From Herpetosiphon giganteus (lineage in GTDB: Bacteria; Chloroflexota; Chloroflexia; Chloroflexales; Herpetosiphonaceae): a stretch of DNA of 64,000 nt. Below, in pieces: positions 1-7,626 of this stretch. The stretch covers positions 17,621 through 81,620 of the forward strand of contig NZ_JAFBCZ010000028.1 of assembly GCF_016907925.1 (NCBI RefSeq). The letters are read 5' to 3'. The notes under the pieces were generated by a model. That model was not told the origin of the DNA, ran no database searches, and saw nothing but the letters and a program-made list of their open reading frames with translations. Position 1 is the first letter of the stretch, and every line of letters begins with the position of its first letter. Position numbers and translations under genes: made by a program.

Positions 1-1143
1 TGCCCCCGTCGCATTGAGAATATCGGCCACACTCGGATCAATGATCGTGTAGTTGCGAGGGGCTGTTTTGCCCGATGCCTCGGCCCGTTCTTCAATCAAG
101 CGCCGTAACCCTTGCAGTTTCACCCCACCACCGGTAATGATCACGTAGGCGCTCGGCTGCTGGAGTACCTTCAGCATCCGGCCAACCAAGTCCTGTCCGG
201 CACTTTGAATCGCTGCATTGACTTCGCTTTCAATCGGAAATTCGCGACCTGACTCCTCTAACAACTGCGTTTCGAGCGCATATTGGGCTTGGGCATCACT
301 CAACCGTAACCGATGAAACTTCGCCGCCAACTCGCGGGCAATGCTGATCGTCCCTGCACCCAAGCGTTCCGCACTCATCCGATAGGGATTCAATTCCACT
401 TCGGTTAGTTGGGTATCGCCTCCACCGATATCGACAATCGAGACGCGACGAATCCCGTCGGCCTCTAACGAGCCATCAACGGTGCGTGACCATGCATACA
501 ACGTCCCAATCGACTGGGCTTGCGGGATGATCTTTTCATAGCGCAGCGTCCAGTTGGTTACCACGCCCAAGGCATCGGTGCGCTCCACAACAAAGGTTTG
601 CCCATTCAAATGGGTCTTGAGGGCCGTGCGGGTCTCAGGATTCACCCCCATTTTGTCATTGTCCCGCGACTCAATTTCTTCATTCGGGATGGCGAAGCCC
701 ACAGCTAAGGGGTAGACACCCGGCTTATACCGCGCTTTGATCAGGGTTTCGACCATGCAGGCCGCATTAAACGAGCGCTGGCGCGTGTCGGAGAGGCGTT
801 GGCTGGTGCCGCCGATGGGCAACGCATCGCCATCAAAGCGCAAGGCATCATCGCCAATCCAAAAGCTATCGCCGCCATTGACCCGATAGGTGATCACCCC
901 TTGGCCCGCCCGAATGGCCTTGGCCAATTTATAGGCGGTGGGCGTGCGGGTCGTAATCAACCGCGATTTGGCATCCAACACCGCAATCTTTTTGGCCCCA
1001 TTACCATTGTCATCGCCCACTGCAAGGTAAGGTTGGTCAGCAATCGTGATCCACGCAGGCAGTTGGTAGTGGAGATCACGCAGGGGTTGGCTCACCCGCA
1101 CATGGTCATAGACGGTTGCACGTTTGCGTTCTAAGAGGGTCAT
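1..1143 (-). CDS. Actin-like ParM/StbA-type plasmid segregation ATPase (3' end outside window)
   Basis: The reverse strand is open from an ATG at 1143 to the window edge, giving 381 codons with no stop. AAGGAG lies 6 bases before the ATG. The protein shows the actin-ATPase layout: an N-terminal phosphate-1 segment (AVGDDNGNGAKKIAVLD, about residues 42-58), a phosphate-2 segment VDIGGGDTQ in the middle and an adenosine motif VIITGGGVKLQGLR near the visible end. This family polymerises into filaments that push plasmid copies apart, usually with a small DNA-binding adaptor and a centromere. Here the gene is followed on its upstream side by a repeat-rich region and a divergent small DNA-binding protein, which fits a type II partition locus. 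The family call is strong; the partition role rests on context. The C-terminus is cut by the window. Confidence 0.88.
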   Translation of the reverse strand, partial: MTLLERKRATVYDHVRVSQPLRDLHYQLPAWITIADQPYLAVGDDNGNGAKKIAVLDAKSRLITTRTPTAYKLAKAIRAGQGVITYRVNGGDSFWIGDDALRFDGDALPIGGTSQRLSDTRQRSFNAACMVETLIKARYKPGVYPLAVGFAIPNEEIESRDNDKMGVNPETRTALKTHLNGQTFVVERTDALGVVTNWTLRYEKIIPQAQSIGTLYAWSRTVDGSLEADGIRRVSIVDIGGGDTQLTEVELNPYRMSAERLGAGTISIARELAAKFHRLRLSDAQAQYALETQLLEESGREFPIESEVNAAIQSAGQDLVGRMLKVLQQPSAYVIITGGGVKLQGLRRLIEERAEASGKTAPRNYTIIDPSVADILNATGA

Positions 1144-1183
1144 GGCATGCTCCTTCATCGAATCAGCATCAAAACGACAACAA

Positions 1184-1440
1184 AGCGACAATAAATCAAC
1201 AACATTTGTTGTCTGCTACCAGCCAGTATAGCAGAGGAATGTTAACGAAGCAACAATGAAGCGCGAATGAAGCGACAATGTTTATTGTCGTTTTCACACA
1301 TCATGCACGGATATCGAGCAATAAGCGTTAACAAAGCGACAATAAACCAACAATATTTATTGTCGCTTTGTTAACGCTATAGCGCTATGACATGCTGATA
1401 GCGACAATAAAGCGACAATAAACCAACAACATTTGTTGTC
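1184..1440. repeat. Centromere/operator-like repeat region (parC candidate)
   Basis: Three near-identical 30-bp copies begin at 1184, 1335 and 1411. Each starts AGCGACAATAAA, has CAACAA in the middle and ends ATTTRTTGTC. The copy at 1335 is embedded in a perfect 23-bp inverted repeat (1324-1346 and 1356-1378, spacer of 9) whose arms begin AGCGTTAAC. A further inverted site, CGACAAT-gttt-ATTGTCG, lies at 1273-1290. The repeats fill the gap between the divergent ParM-like gene and the small DNA-binding gene, as expected for a centromere that also serves as operator. Confidence 0.8.
1225..1253 (-). promoter_or_regulatory. Promoter of the ParM-like gene
   Basis: On the minus strand TTGCTT (1253-1248) is followed after 17 bases by TATACT (1230-1225). 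One 30-bp repeat copy (1184-1213) sits just downstream, over the expected transcription start, so binding there could repress the promoter. Confidence 0.55.
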
Positions 1441-1530
1441 GTTTTAGAGGTATGGAACCAATACATCAGCATGAGGGGAGCACTGCTACAATTTACCTGA
1501 TCGCTATCTATCAGAAGGAGGGCCAAACGG

Positions 1531-1815
1531 GTGACAGACGATCACGCTCAATCGTCGCCGAATGAGTACATTACGCTCCGTGAAGCAGCCTATGAGTATG
1601 ATATGGAATACAACAGCATTCTTAAATATGTACACGCAGGACGTATTGCATCACAGATTCTTTCACCAGAAGACATTCCTGATGTCCTTTGGGAACGGTT
1701 AGAGCCTCGTGTTCAAGCAAATGTCAAAAAGCATCAAGGCTTACGGGTTACAACAACCCGTGCGATGGAAGAGTACATGCGGACACGACAAAAACGGGGA
1801 AGAAAGGGGCGATAA
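1531..1815 (+). CDS. Small HTH DNA-binding protein, possible ParR-like partner
   Basis: 94 residues from a GTG start with a strong AGAAGGAGG site 9 bases upstream. Residues 13-42 (YITLREAAYEYDMEY, then SILKYVHAGRIAS) look like the HTH_17/MerR-type fold seen in excisionases and small plasmid regulators. The C-terminus is very basic (RTRQKRGRKGR), consistent with DNA binding. It is divergent from the ParM-like gene, with the repeat region between them. By position it is the best candidate for the adaptor that binds the repeats and links DNA to the filament, but it has no recognisable ParR ribbon-helix-helix motif, so that role is inferred. An excisionase-like regulator is the alternative. Confidence 0.75.
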   Translation: MTDDHAQSSPNEYITLREAAYEYDMEYNSILKYVHAGRIASQILSPEDIPDVLWERLEPRVQANVKKHQGLRVTTTRAMEEYMRTRQKRGRKGR

Positions 1816-1856
1816 ATTTGGACGTGATTTAATTATTATGCTATACTACTCGTGGC

Positions 1857-1894
1857 GTTCGTAGCGATGCGTTTGAGCGGCCATCGCTACGAAC
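1857..1894. repeat. 13-bp perfect inverted repeat
   Basis: GTTCGTAGCGATG at 1857-1869 pairs with CATCGCTACGAAC at 1882-1894, with a 12-base loop. It lies between a plus-strand gene and a minus-strand ORF, just before a second hairpin that is a good terminator. It may be a bidirectional transcription barrier. Confidence 0.6.
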
Positions 1895-1897
1895 TCA

Positions 1898-1938
1898 CCC
1901 CTTCCTCTCTCGACCAGAGGAAGGGGGCTTTTTATTTT
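1898..1938 (+). terminator. Rho-independent terminator
   Basis: CCCCTTCCTCT (1898-1908) pairs with AGAGGAAGGGG (1916-1926) across a 7-base loop and is followed by GCTTTTTATTTT. It ends transcription of the small HTH gene at 1531-1815. Confidence 0.85.
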
Positions 1939-2546
1939 AACCGCTTCTGGCGATTCCGTCGAATCACACCCAGCCTCCGATTCAAGCATCAGTGCTTCGT
2001 GGGGCGCATATTCTTCCAATTTAATGGATGCAACCGCCCCATCCAAGGCATCAGAGATGGCCACGTCACTCTGCTCGATCAAGCGATCACTGACAATCGC
2101 CGCCCGCAACAGCGCTTGATCATCCGCTGGCAACGCATCCAAAATCTGCGCGATAAACTGCGCATCATCCCTGCGCTCATGACTTCGATACTACATCGCC
2201 TCACAATAACTCGCCGCTGCTAATATCGCGTTTCGGGCCATGAACGCACGAAGAATCACCGAATGCTGAAGCACGGCCTGCATAATCCGTTGTTGGCGCT
2301 TCAGAAACGCTCGATCAGCCGCATTGCGCTGCCGGAGATCCGATTTCCGCAGATCGGTAAAGGCTCCATCCACGTCCAGCGTGATCCGAAAGCGTTTCGT
2401 TGCTAACAATGGGCCTCGCCGTCGCCGAGGGTCTTTTGGGTGGCTCATAAAAATCCTTTCTGGTGACGAGCAACCACCGAGGATCGGGCAGCACCCGATC
2501 ACAGACCGACTCCAGCGATCATCAGGATGCATCCGCATCAGCAGCG

Positions 2547-2765
2547 TTAGCAATCAAGGAAATAGCGCGGTGGCTCCGGTTCAGCGCGGGATTCGGCCAG
2601 AAACGCCACAAACGCCTCAGCCGATTCCTCATCCGGCCACCATGGAGCAGCAAAATCATCCAACGACTGAATCACCCGTGGCGATTGTTCCGCAATGAGA
2701 TCGGCCAACGTTGGCACACACCAGAACTGGTCGTTTAACTGCATCAACTCCGCATCATCAATCAT
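2547..2765 (-). CDS. Small acidic hypothetical protein
   Basis: 72 residues beginning MIDDAELMQLNDQFW. This ATG is chosen over an in-frame start further upstream because AAGGAGG lies immediately before it. The protein is rich in Asp, Glu and Trp and has no membrane segment or known motif. It is transcribed away from the DUF433/DUF5615 pair and may share a promoter region with it. No family was recognised. Confidence 0.6.
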   Translation of the reverse strand: MIDDAELMQLNDQFWCVPTLADLIAEQSPRVIQSLDDFAAPWWPDEESAEAFVAFLAESRAEPEPPRYFLDC

Positions 2766-2847
2766 GGATCCTCCTTCAGCAGAAACCACCGCTGTGATAA
2801 ATCGGGGTATACTAGCAGGAGCATGAACACCAGAAAGGACGCGTATC

Positions 2848-3078
2848 ATGAAGGTATCCTATCAATCCCGTATTACCCTCGAGCCAGGCAAACGCAGTGG
2901 ACATCCCTGTATTCGCGGTCTTCGCATCACGGTCTACGATATTCTTGGCTATCTCGCGGCTGGCATGACGATCACGGAAGTCCTTGAGGACTTTCCCATG
3001 CTAACCCATGACGATATTGTGGCCTGTCTTCAGTATGCGGCAGATCGCGAACGGCAGAGCATTTTGGTGGCGGCATAG
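2848..3078 (+). CDS. DUF433-family antitoxin
   Basis: 76 residues with the DUF433 pattern: GHPCIRGLRITVYDIL at 19-34, then a helix-turn-helix-like segment GYLAAGMTITEVLEDFPMLT and LQYAADRE near the end. DUF433 proteins are usually the antitoxin partner of DUF5615 (Mut7-C-like, PIN-fold) proteins. The partner starts 2 bases after the stop codon, so the two are translationally linked. AGAAAGGA lies upstream of the ATG. A TATACT at 2808-2813 is a plausible -10 box. Confidence 0.87.
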   Translation: MKVSYQSRITLEPGKRSGHPCIRGLRITVYDILGYLAAGMTITEVLEDFPMLTHDDIVACLQYAADRERQSILVAA

Positions 3079-3080
3079 CC

Positions 3081-3425
3081 ATGCTGCTCTTTGATAATAA
3101 CTGTTCGCCGCGCCTCGTTGATCGTCTCGCTGATCTCGCACCTGCAAGCACCCATGTCGCGACGGTTGGCCTCGCAGCAGCCGATGATCGGACTGTGTGG
3201 GCGTATGCCCAAACTCACCAGCTGCTCATTGTCACCAAGGACACCGACTTCAATGATTTAAGCGTGCTGCTTGGCGCACCACCCAAAGTCCTGTGGCTCC
3301 GCATCGGCAATTGTACCACTGCCGCCATGGAAGCCCTGCTTCGCACCCATTGGGAGGCCATTACGGCCTTTATCCATGACCCAACAGTGGCGCTTATGAC
3401 GATCATTCCCCTTCCCACCACCTAA
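3081..3425 (+). CDS. DUF5615 PIN-like toxin / predicted nuclease
   Basis: 114 residues. The N-terminal LLFDNNCSPRLVDRL and the later LLIVTKDTDFNDLS are the two acidic motifs of the DUF5615/Mut7-C PIN-like fold (Asp5, Asp54 and Asp56 are the likely metal ligands). In this family such proteins are predicted RNases paired with DUF433. Pairing with the gene directly upstream makes a type II toxin-antitoxin module likely, which would favour maintenance of the replicon. Nuclease activity is inferred from the family. Confidence 0.85.
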   Translation: MLLFDNNCSPRLVDRLADLAPASTHVATVGLAAADDRTVWAYAQTHQLLIVTKDTDFNDLSVLLGAPPKVLWLRIGNCTTAAMEALLRTHWEAITAFIHDPTVALMTIIPLPTT

Positions 3426-3448
3426 CCACGCAGCCTTCGCCACGCCTA

Positions 3449-3718
3449 TCAGACCCCATCCGGGGCGTTGGCTGCATCCTCATCCTCAGGAGTCCACACG
3501 AGCAACGCCCCAGGCTGTACCTGAAAAAACCGACACAGGGTATCAATCGTCCGAAAATCAATCCGATTGGCCCGCCCTGTCGTCAGGCCCGTAATCGTTG
3601 AGGTAGCCAACCCAGTCAACTCCGCCAACATCTGGATGGTCAACGCCGGTTCACGTCGTTGGAGCCGCGCCACATTTTCTTGGGTAATCAATAATTTCAA
3701 TGCTGCATGCACTGCCAT
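3449..3718 (-). CDS. XRE-family transcriptional regulator
   Basis: 89 residues from the ATG at 3718, chosen because CAGGAGG lies 4 bases upstream; longer in-frame starts lack a ribosome site. Residues 30-75 (IQMLAELTGLATSTITGL, then IDTLCRFFQVQPGALLVW) form a Cro/C1-type helix-turn-helix. It has the single-domain size typical of plasmid repressors. It is divergent from the next gene, whose promoter lies in the shared gap, so it may control that gene and itself. Confidence 0.87.
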   Translation of the reverse strand: MAVHAALKLLITQENVARLQRREPALTIQMLAELTGLATSTITGLTTGRANRIDFRTIDTLCRFFQVQPGALLVWTPEDEDAANAPDGV

Positions 3719-3809
3719 AACGCCTCCTGGAGAGAACACCATTGCTTCCCTACAGCATACCATGGCCAGGAGAAATCATCAAATTATCAGATGATATGCT
3801 GATTTTTTG

Positions 3810-3839
3810 TTGACTTCTATGCCTCACATATGGTATACT
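3810..3839 (+). promoter_or_regulatory. Sigma-70-type promoter
   Basis: TTGACT at 3810-3815 and TATACT at 3834-3839 are separated by 18 bases. It lies 34 bases before the start of the gene at 3873 and next to the divergent XRE regulator gene, the likely source of its repressor. Confidence 0.65.
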
Positions 3840-3872
3840 TGTCATAACATGAACTCTCTATAGGAGGACTGT

Positions 3873-4283
3873 ATGGCACTCCCATCCACCAACGTTCGTT
3901 ATTTGCCCGATCAAAACCGCTATGAAGCCATCCTTGACGGTGTGTCGCTGGGGACATTTCCTAAGGAAATCGAGGCGACCATGGCTGGACACCGCGTCCG
4001 GTTGCAGGATCTCGACGACGCTCCATTGCCGCCCCTCGCCGTGCTTGGAGCCGATCTGCACCTGGCATTCCACATCACCGACCTCCGCCCGATGCCCGCG
4101 CCCGTCCCCCAACAATATATCGCCACCCCACTCGAAGCCTTGACCGCCACCCTCATCCTGCTCAATCGCAACTGGCTCCGCGCCACCCTCGCAGGTCGCC
4201 ATGCCGATGCCCAGCAGATTGAAGCCCATGAGCAATGTGTTCGCACCCACATCCATGCCCGCATGTCGGCCAACAACAAATAA
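3873..4283 (+). CDS. Hypothetical protein
   Basis: 136 residues beginning MALPSTNVRYLPDQNRYEAIL, with TAGGAGG upstream of the ATG. The N-terminal half looks like a small beta-rich domain. The C-terminal half (from about residue 85) is helical, with LEALTATLILLNRNWLRATLAGRHADAQQIEAHEQ. No membrane segment or known motif was seen. It is followed within 100 bases by another small gene of similar codon use, so the two may be co-transcribed from the promoter at 3810-3839. A weak hairpin (ACCCTT-ATCCCT with AGGGAT-AAGGGT, about 4287-4317) lies between them. Confidence 0.72.
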   Translation: MALPSTNVRYLPDQNRYEAILDGVSLGTFPKEIEATMAGHRVRLQDLDDAPLPPLAVLGADLHLAFHITDLRPMPAPVPQQYIATPLEALTATLILLNRNWLRATLAGRHADAQQIEAHEQCVRTHIHARMSANNK

Positions 4284-4375
4284 ACCCTTCATCCCTCGCA
4301 AAAGGGATAAAGGGTCAAGCACGGGTGAGGCCACGAATTGAAGAGCGAAACCTCACCCGCAGAAGGATGATAGCC

Positions 4376-4702
4376 ATGACTCCACGCGATGTCAACATGA
4401 CCGCCCGCCATGTCCGCCTCGCAGCGGTCAGTCGGATTCTCCAGCTCGCCGTGATCATTCGCGAAGAAGAAGGTGTGAATGACGACGAAGCCTATACGAT
4501 GGCCGAAGCGTTGCTCGAGGATGTAGAAGCGACCGCCGCCGACTGGGGAACCCCGCAACCTGCCAGCCCGTTGGGGATTCTTGCGACGATGTGGGGCCTT
4601 GCCTTACGCCGCAATGGTACGGTGCTCGCGTTGGTTCCCGCTGATCTCGTAATGCTCCGTGAGGCTATTACCGCGTGGGAGCAGCAGTATCGGGCCGTGT
4701 AA
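4376..4702 (+). CDS. Hypothetical small helical protein
   Basis: 108 residues beginning MTPRDVNMTARHVRLAAV. AGAAGG lies 9 bases before this ATG; an ATG 9 bases earlier in the same frame is also possible. The protein is mostly helical and acidic (REEEGVNDDEAYTMAEALLEDVE), and the end WGLALRRNGTVLALVPADLVMLREAITAWEQQY could be an alpha-beta segment. No family was recognised. It is followed at once by a strong bidirectional terminator. Confidence 0.7.
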   Translation: MTPRDVNMTARHVRLAAVSRILQLAVIIREEEGVNDDEAYTMAEALLEDVEATAADWGTPQPASPLGILATMWGLALRRNGTVLALVPADLVMLREAITAWEQQYRAV

Positions 4703-4707
4703 GGCAT

Positions 4708-4750
4708 AAAGAAACAGGCCATGCCGTTTGGGCATGGCCTGTTTCTTTTT
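4708..4750. terminator. Bidirectional rho-independent terminator
   Basis: AAAGAAACAGGCCATGCC (4708-4725) pairs perfectly with its complement at 4731-4748 across the loop GTTTG, with a T-run on the plus strand and an A-run before the stem that acts as a T-run on the minus strand. It separates the convergent genes ending at 4702 and 4758. Confidence 0.9.
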
Positions 4751-4757
4751 CGGCAGC

Positions 4758-5828
4758 TTAGGGAACCAATTCCAGCGGAAAGCCCAACCGAAGTAAATTA
4801 ACCCGTTCTGCTTCCGCACGGCGCAGCATATCCCACCGTCCTTGGCGATAGATCCAATAATCAATTCCATCGCTCGCATAGAGGCCTACCACGCGCATCG
4901 GTTGGCTACCCGCCCGTGGGGTAGGCCAAAAGACCTGCACAACATCCGACTCTTGCCATGGCTGCGTTGCTGTCGGTTGGAGCGTCGGAACAGGGTTAGC
5001 GAGGAGCGGCACGAGGGTTTTAGCGGGTGGAGTCATGGTTGTCTGTTGCTTGCGGGCCGTATCAATCGTCGCGCCCGTGATGGGGTCGAGCAGCGTGGCA
5101 TTCGTATACGAATCCTGCATCCACCAATAGATGGGATTCCCTGCGGCGTATTCGTTGGGCAGACTGGAGAGCCGGAAGGTGTGGTTGGGTCGCCCCATCG
5201 TTTCCCATAAATCACCAAAATTCAAAAACAAGATCCGCACTTGGTCGCTATCCAAAAAGGGCGTGGATTCGAGGGGAATATCCACAGGAGTTGTGCTGAC
5301 AAACAGGTCGCGGTAACTGCGCTCATCGGCATAGCTACGGGTTACTAGCCCGTCCTGCATCAGAATCACCAGCGTTTGCTTCAGACGCGCTGAGGCAAAC
5401 GTGAAGGCCCACCAGCGAGCCGTGCCATCATTGGCCGCAATCGCTTCAAACATCCCTTCCTGCGCCCGGCCTTCTGCACGGTAGCCAATTCCAGCATCGA
5501 CCAATACCGCATCACTGGCCCACGCCGTGCCACGCTCGCGGATTCCGCCCCGCGCAAAGGCTTCGCGCAGGGTCAGATACTGCTCAGCAGGCTGTGCCGC
5601 CACTGTGGCCTGTTCATCCTGCGCGAACGCCGTCTGAATCGGCGCACGGGTTGCCGCTCCCACCGTGCTGGTCGCGTGGCGCGCCGCCGCCCCACTCAAG
5701 GCCATGGTCGGCACAGGGGATACGGTTGGCACGGTCAATGCGTCCACGACGATCGTCGCATCGCCCTGTCCACAGCCGACCAACATACCGCCCAGCACCA
5801 ACCCCAGTACCCATGATCGTCGTCCCAT
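4758..5828 (-). CDS. Secreted lipoprotein of unknown function
   Basis: 356 residues. The N-terminus is a lipoprotein signal with lipobox LVGC (Cys19), followed by a Thr/Pro/Ala-rich linker to about residue 75. The rest is a globular region with no recognised family (LTLREAFARGGIRERGTAWASD; later FLNFGDLWETMGRP). It is the last gene of a leftward surface operon: the stop lies just before the shared terminator, and the upstream gene ends 20 bases before its start. It should be anchored to the outer face of the membrane. No enzyme motif is visible. Confidence 0.82.
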   Translation of the reverse strand: MGRRSWVLGLVLGGMLVGCGQGDATIVVDALTVPTVSPVPTMALSGAAARHATSTVGAATRAPIQTAFAQDEQATVAAQPAEQYLTLREAFARGGIRERGTAWASDAVLVDAGIGYRAEGRAQEGMFEAIAANDGTARWWAFTFASARLKQTLVILMQDGLVTRSYADERSYRDLFVSTTPVDIPLESTPFLDSDQVRILFLNFGDLWETMGRPNHTFRLSSLPNEYAAGNPIYWWMQDSYTNATLLDPITGATIDTARKQQTTMTPPAKTLVPLLANPVPTLQPTATQPWQESDVVQVFWPTPRAGSQPMRVVGLYASDGIDYWIYRQGRWDMLRRAEAERVNLLRLGFPLELVP

Positions 5829-5847
5829 CGTTTATTACTCCCCATAC

Positions 5848-6618
5848 CTACAACACCGCAGCCAGCGCCGGAGCTACCTGACTCCGAACCATCCGACTAA
5901 TCACCTCACGCGATCGCCCAACATCATAACTTAACGCACGGTAGGTTTTGCCATTGGCCAATCCTAAGAGAATCTGTTGTTCTTCCTTGCGCCAGCCTCC
6001 ATCCTCTGCCTGAGCCAGCAACAAGCGACGGAATCCCTCGATACCGCCAACATCCATGAGCCGCGCCTGGAGGGCATCGGGAACGCGAGACAACCGCCCT
6101 GACACCAGGTGGAGTGCCGTCAATACGTCGTCCAATGTCCAACCCGACCGATGCACCACGGTGCGGGCATCGAGCACCAATGGCAAGGAGCGCCGTAAGG
6201 CCCGATAGGTCGCCGCAGCGTGCTGGGTACTTCCCGTTGGCGCACCCAACAGGGGCAGATCACGCAGCAGTGGCGTGAGCGCGGTCGGGAGAATGGGGGT
6301 CACGATTTGCAAACCGGGCACGAGCTGGGTATGCACAATCGTCGCCAGATCCTCATCGAGCACCGCCATGGCGCAGCGCTGAAGCGTTCCGGTCTGCATC
6401 TGCACCGCCAATGCCGCCCCTAAGAGCCATGTCGCAACCCCATGGGCATCGACCGCCCGACAGATCACGAGTCCGGGGTTGGGGCTATCGCTATCGAGTA
6501 AGGCGAGTAGCTGATACTCTGCCGCAAAAACATTGGATGTCGCGATCACGACCGTCCCGGCTTCCCGAACCTGCTGCTCTTGCATGGCCGTCAAGCCAAT
6601 CGTCACAATCCAACTCAT
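5848..6618 (-). CDS. Regulator-like protein with C-terminal LuxR/sigma4-type HTH
   Basis: 256 residues. The start overlaps the stop of the sortase gene by 4 bases (ATGA) and has AGGAGGAA upstream. The N-terminal 120 residues look like an alpha-beta domain that could be a degenerate receiver (VTIGLTAMQEQQVREAGTVVIATS; MAVLDEDLATIV). The C-terminus EEQQILLGLANGKTYRALSYDVGRSREVISRMVR has the shape of a LuxR-type helix-turn-helix. It may be a regulator of the surface operon. No phosphoacceptor Asp could be assigned with confidence. Confidence 0.72.
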   Translation of the reverse strand: MSWIVTIGLTAMQEQQVREAGTVVIATSNVFAAEYQLLALLDSDSPNPGLVICRAVDAHGVATWLLGAALAVQMQTGTLQRCAMAVLDEDLATIVHTQLVPGLQIVTPILPTALTPLLRDLPLLGAPTGSTQHAAATYRALRRSLPLVLDARTVVHRSGWTLDDVLTALHLVSGRLSRVPDALQARLMDVGGIEGFRRLLLAQAEDGGWRKEEQQILLGLANGKTYRALSYDVGRSREVISRMVRSQVAPALAAVL

Positions 6619-7337
6619 GGCTGTTCCTCCTGGCGCACGGCGCGGACAATGAGGCGTTGGTCAAAGGCATTCGGCCCGGTGGGCGGCCAGCAGGTAATCA
6701 GGGTCACCACCTCGTGATCGGTGGGACTGAGCAACCGCTCCGCCTCGGCTCCCACCTGGTCCGGCGCAGCACCCACGACCTGAATCCGCAGGGTGTCACT
6801 GACCACATAGGCCGTCGCCAATGTGCCGCGATAGAGCCAGAGCACGTCGCCCGGCTGAAGCAGCGCCAGATCGGCAAAGACCGGATCACTGCCACCCACA
6901 TGACCATTCAGCACAATATTGGTGCCGTCGCCCGGCTGGCCACTATCCACATGGTGACCGACCGCATACTGTGGCACATCCCACGCCCCCGCGACAAACG
7001 GCGCAGGCAGCACGGGTCGAGCGAGATTAATCACCGGAATGCGCAGGGCATCGAGCGGCGGCAACGGCAGGGCCGTCGGTGCGGGGGTTGCGGTCACGGT
7101 CGCCGTCGCCGTCGGCAGCGGGGTCACGGTCGGTAGCACCACCGTCGCGGTCGCTGCCACCACGGGCCGCACGCTCGGCAATGGCGGCAGGGCAGCCTGC
7201 CGCGCCTGGACCGCCTGCGTTGTCGCGACAAACGACCACACCACCCAGCCCACGCCGCTCAGCATGCCCAGTCCGGCCACCGCCACCAGCACGGTGACGA
7301 GGGGGATCAGGCGATGGGTCAGGTCAATCTTCATCAT
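6615..7337 (-). CDS. Sortase (class D/E/F-like cysteine transpeptidase)
   Basis: 240 residues. A transmembrane anchor at about 10-38 is followed by a Thr/Pro/Val-rich stalk to residue 93 and a sortase domain. Catalytic residues are visible: His146 in LNGHVGG, Cys216 in VTLITCWP and Arg228 in QRLIVRA. DLALLQPGDVLWLY is the usual sortase core strand. It would cleave an LPxTG-like signal and attach the surface protein to the envelope. The gene overlaps its neighbours on both sides. A protein with a sorting-signal-like tail is encoded two genes upstream at 8291-9196 and is the likely substrate. AAGGAG lies upstream of the paired ATGs at 7337/7334. Confidence 0.92.
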   Translation of the reverse strand: MMKIDLTHRLIPLVTVLVAVAGLGMLSGVGWVVWSFVATTQAVQARQAALPPLPSVRPVVAATATVVLPTVTPLPTATATVTATPAPTALPLPPLDALRIPVINLARPVLPAPFVAGAWDVPQYAVGHHVDSGQPGDGTNIVLNGHVGGSDPVFADLALLQPGDVLWLYRGTLATAYVVSDTLRIQVVGAAPDQVGAEAERLLSPTDHEVVTLITCWPPTGPNAFDQRLIVRAVRQEEQP

Positions 7338-7626
7338 GCACTCCTTGGGTCACGGGGATCTGAGCGGGACTCCCCAGTGACCAATCAATCGGTAACCATT
7401 CCCCCAACGGCAGCGGCGGAACCCCCACCTGCGCGAGCCATGGGCCAAGCACCGGAGTGACCGCCTCCTGCGTGGGCAACCATCCACCGAGCGGCGGCGG
7501 GGGCAGCGTGACCACCCCCGTTGCCAGTCGCGTGACCAGCCAGCGCCGGAGTAACAGCGCCAGCACCGTCACCACCGACCAGCCCACCGTCCAGAGCACC
7601 ACCACACTGTCCATGCCCGTACTCAT
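7324..7626 (-). CDS. Small single-pass membrane protein
   Basis: 100 residues. Residues 7-30 (VVVLWTVGWSVVTVLALLL) form one membrane helix followed by basic residues RRWLVTRL. The rest is Pro/Leu-rich with two imperfect copies of a PLGGWLPT/PLGEWLPI motif. It overlaps the sortase start by 14 bases and the upstream stop by 4, so it is translationally coupled. Function unknown; it may assist the sortase or a surface complex. Confidence 0.7.
   Translation of the reverse strand: MSTGMDSVVVLWTVGWSVVTVLALLLRRWLVTRLATGVVTLPPPPLGGWLPTQEAVTPVLGPWLAQVGVPPLPLGEWLPIDWSLGSPAQIPVTQGVHDED

Larger units (their letters stand above)
1846..2448 (-). pseudogene. Hypothetical protein gene interrupted by an in-frame TAG
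   Basis: An ATG at 2448 (AAAGGA just upstream) starts an 85-residue reading frame beginning MSHPKDPRRRRGPLL. It is stopped by TAG at 2193-2191, and the same frame is then open for about 115 more codons down to 1846. The two halves join without a shift, and the second half has no good start of its own (a TTG at 2142 without a ribosome site). The simplest reading is one gene of about 200 codons broken by a point mutation. The last ~30 codons run through the terminator and inverted repeat at 1857-1938, so the original end may have been earlier. No family was recognised. Two separate small genes cannot be excluded. Confidence 0.5.
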
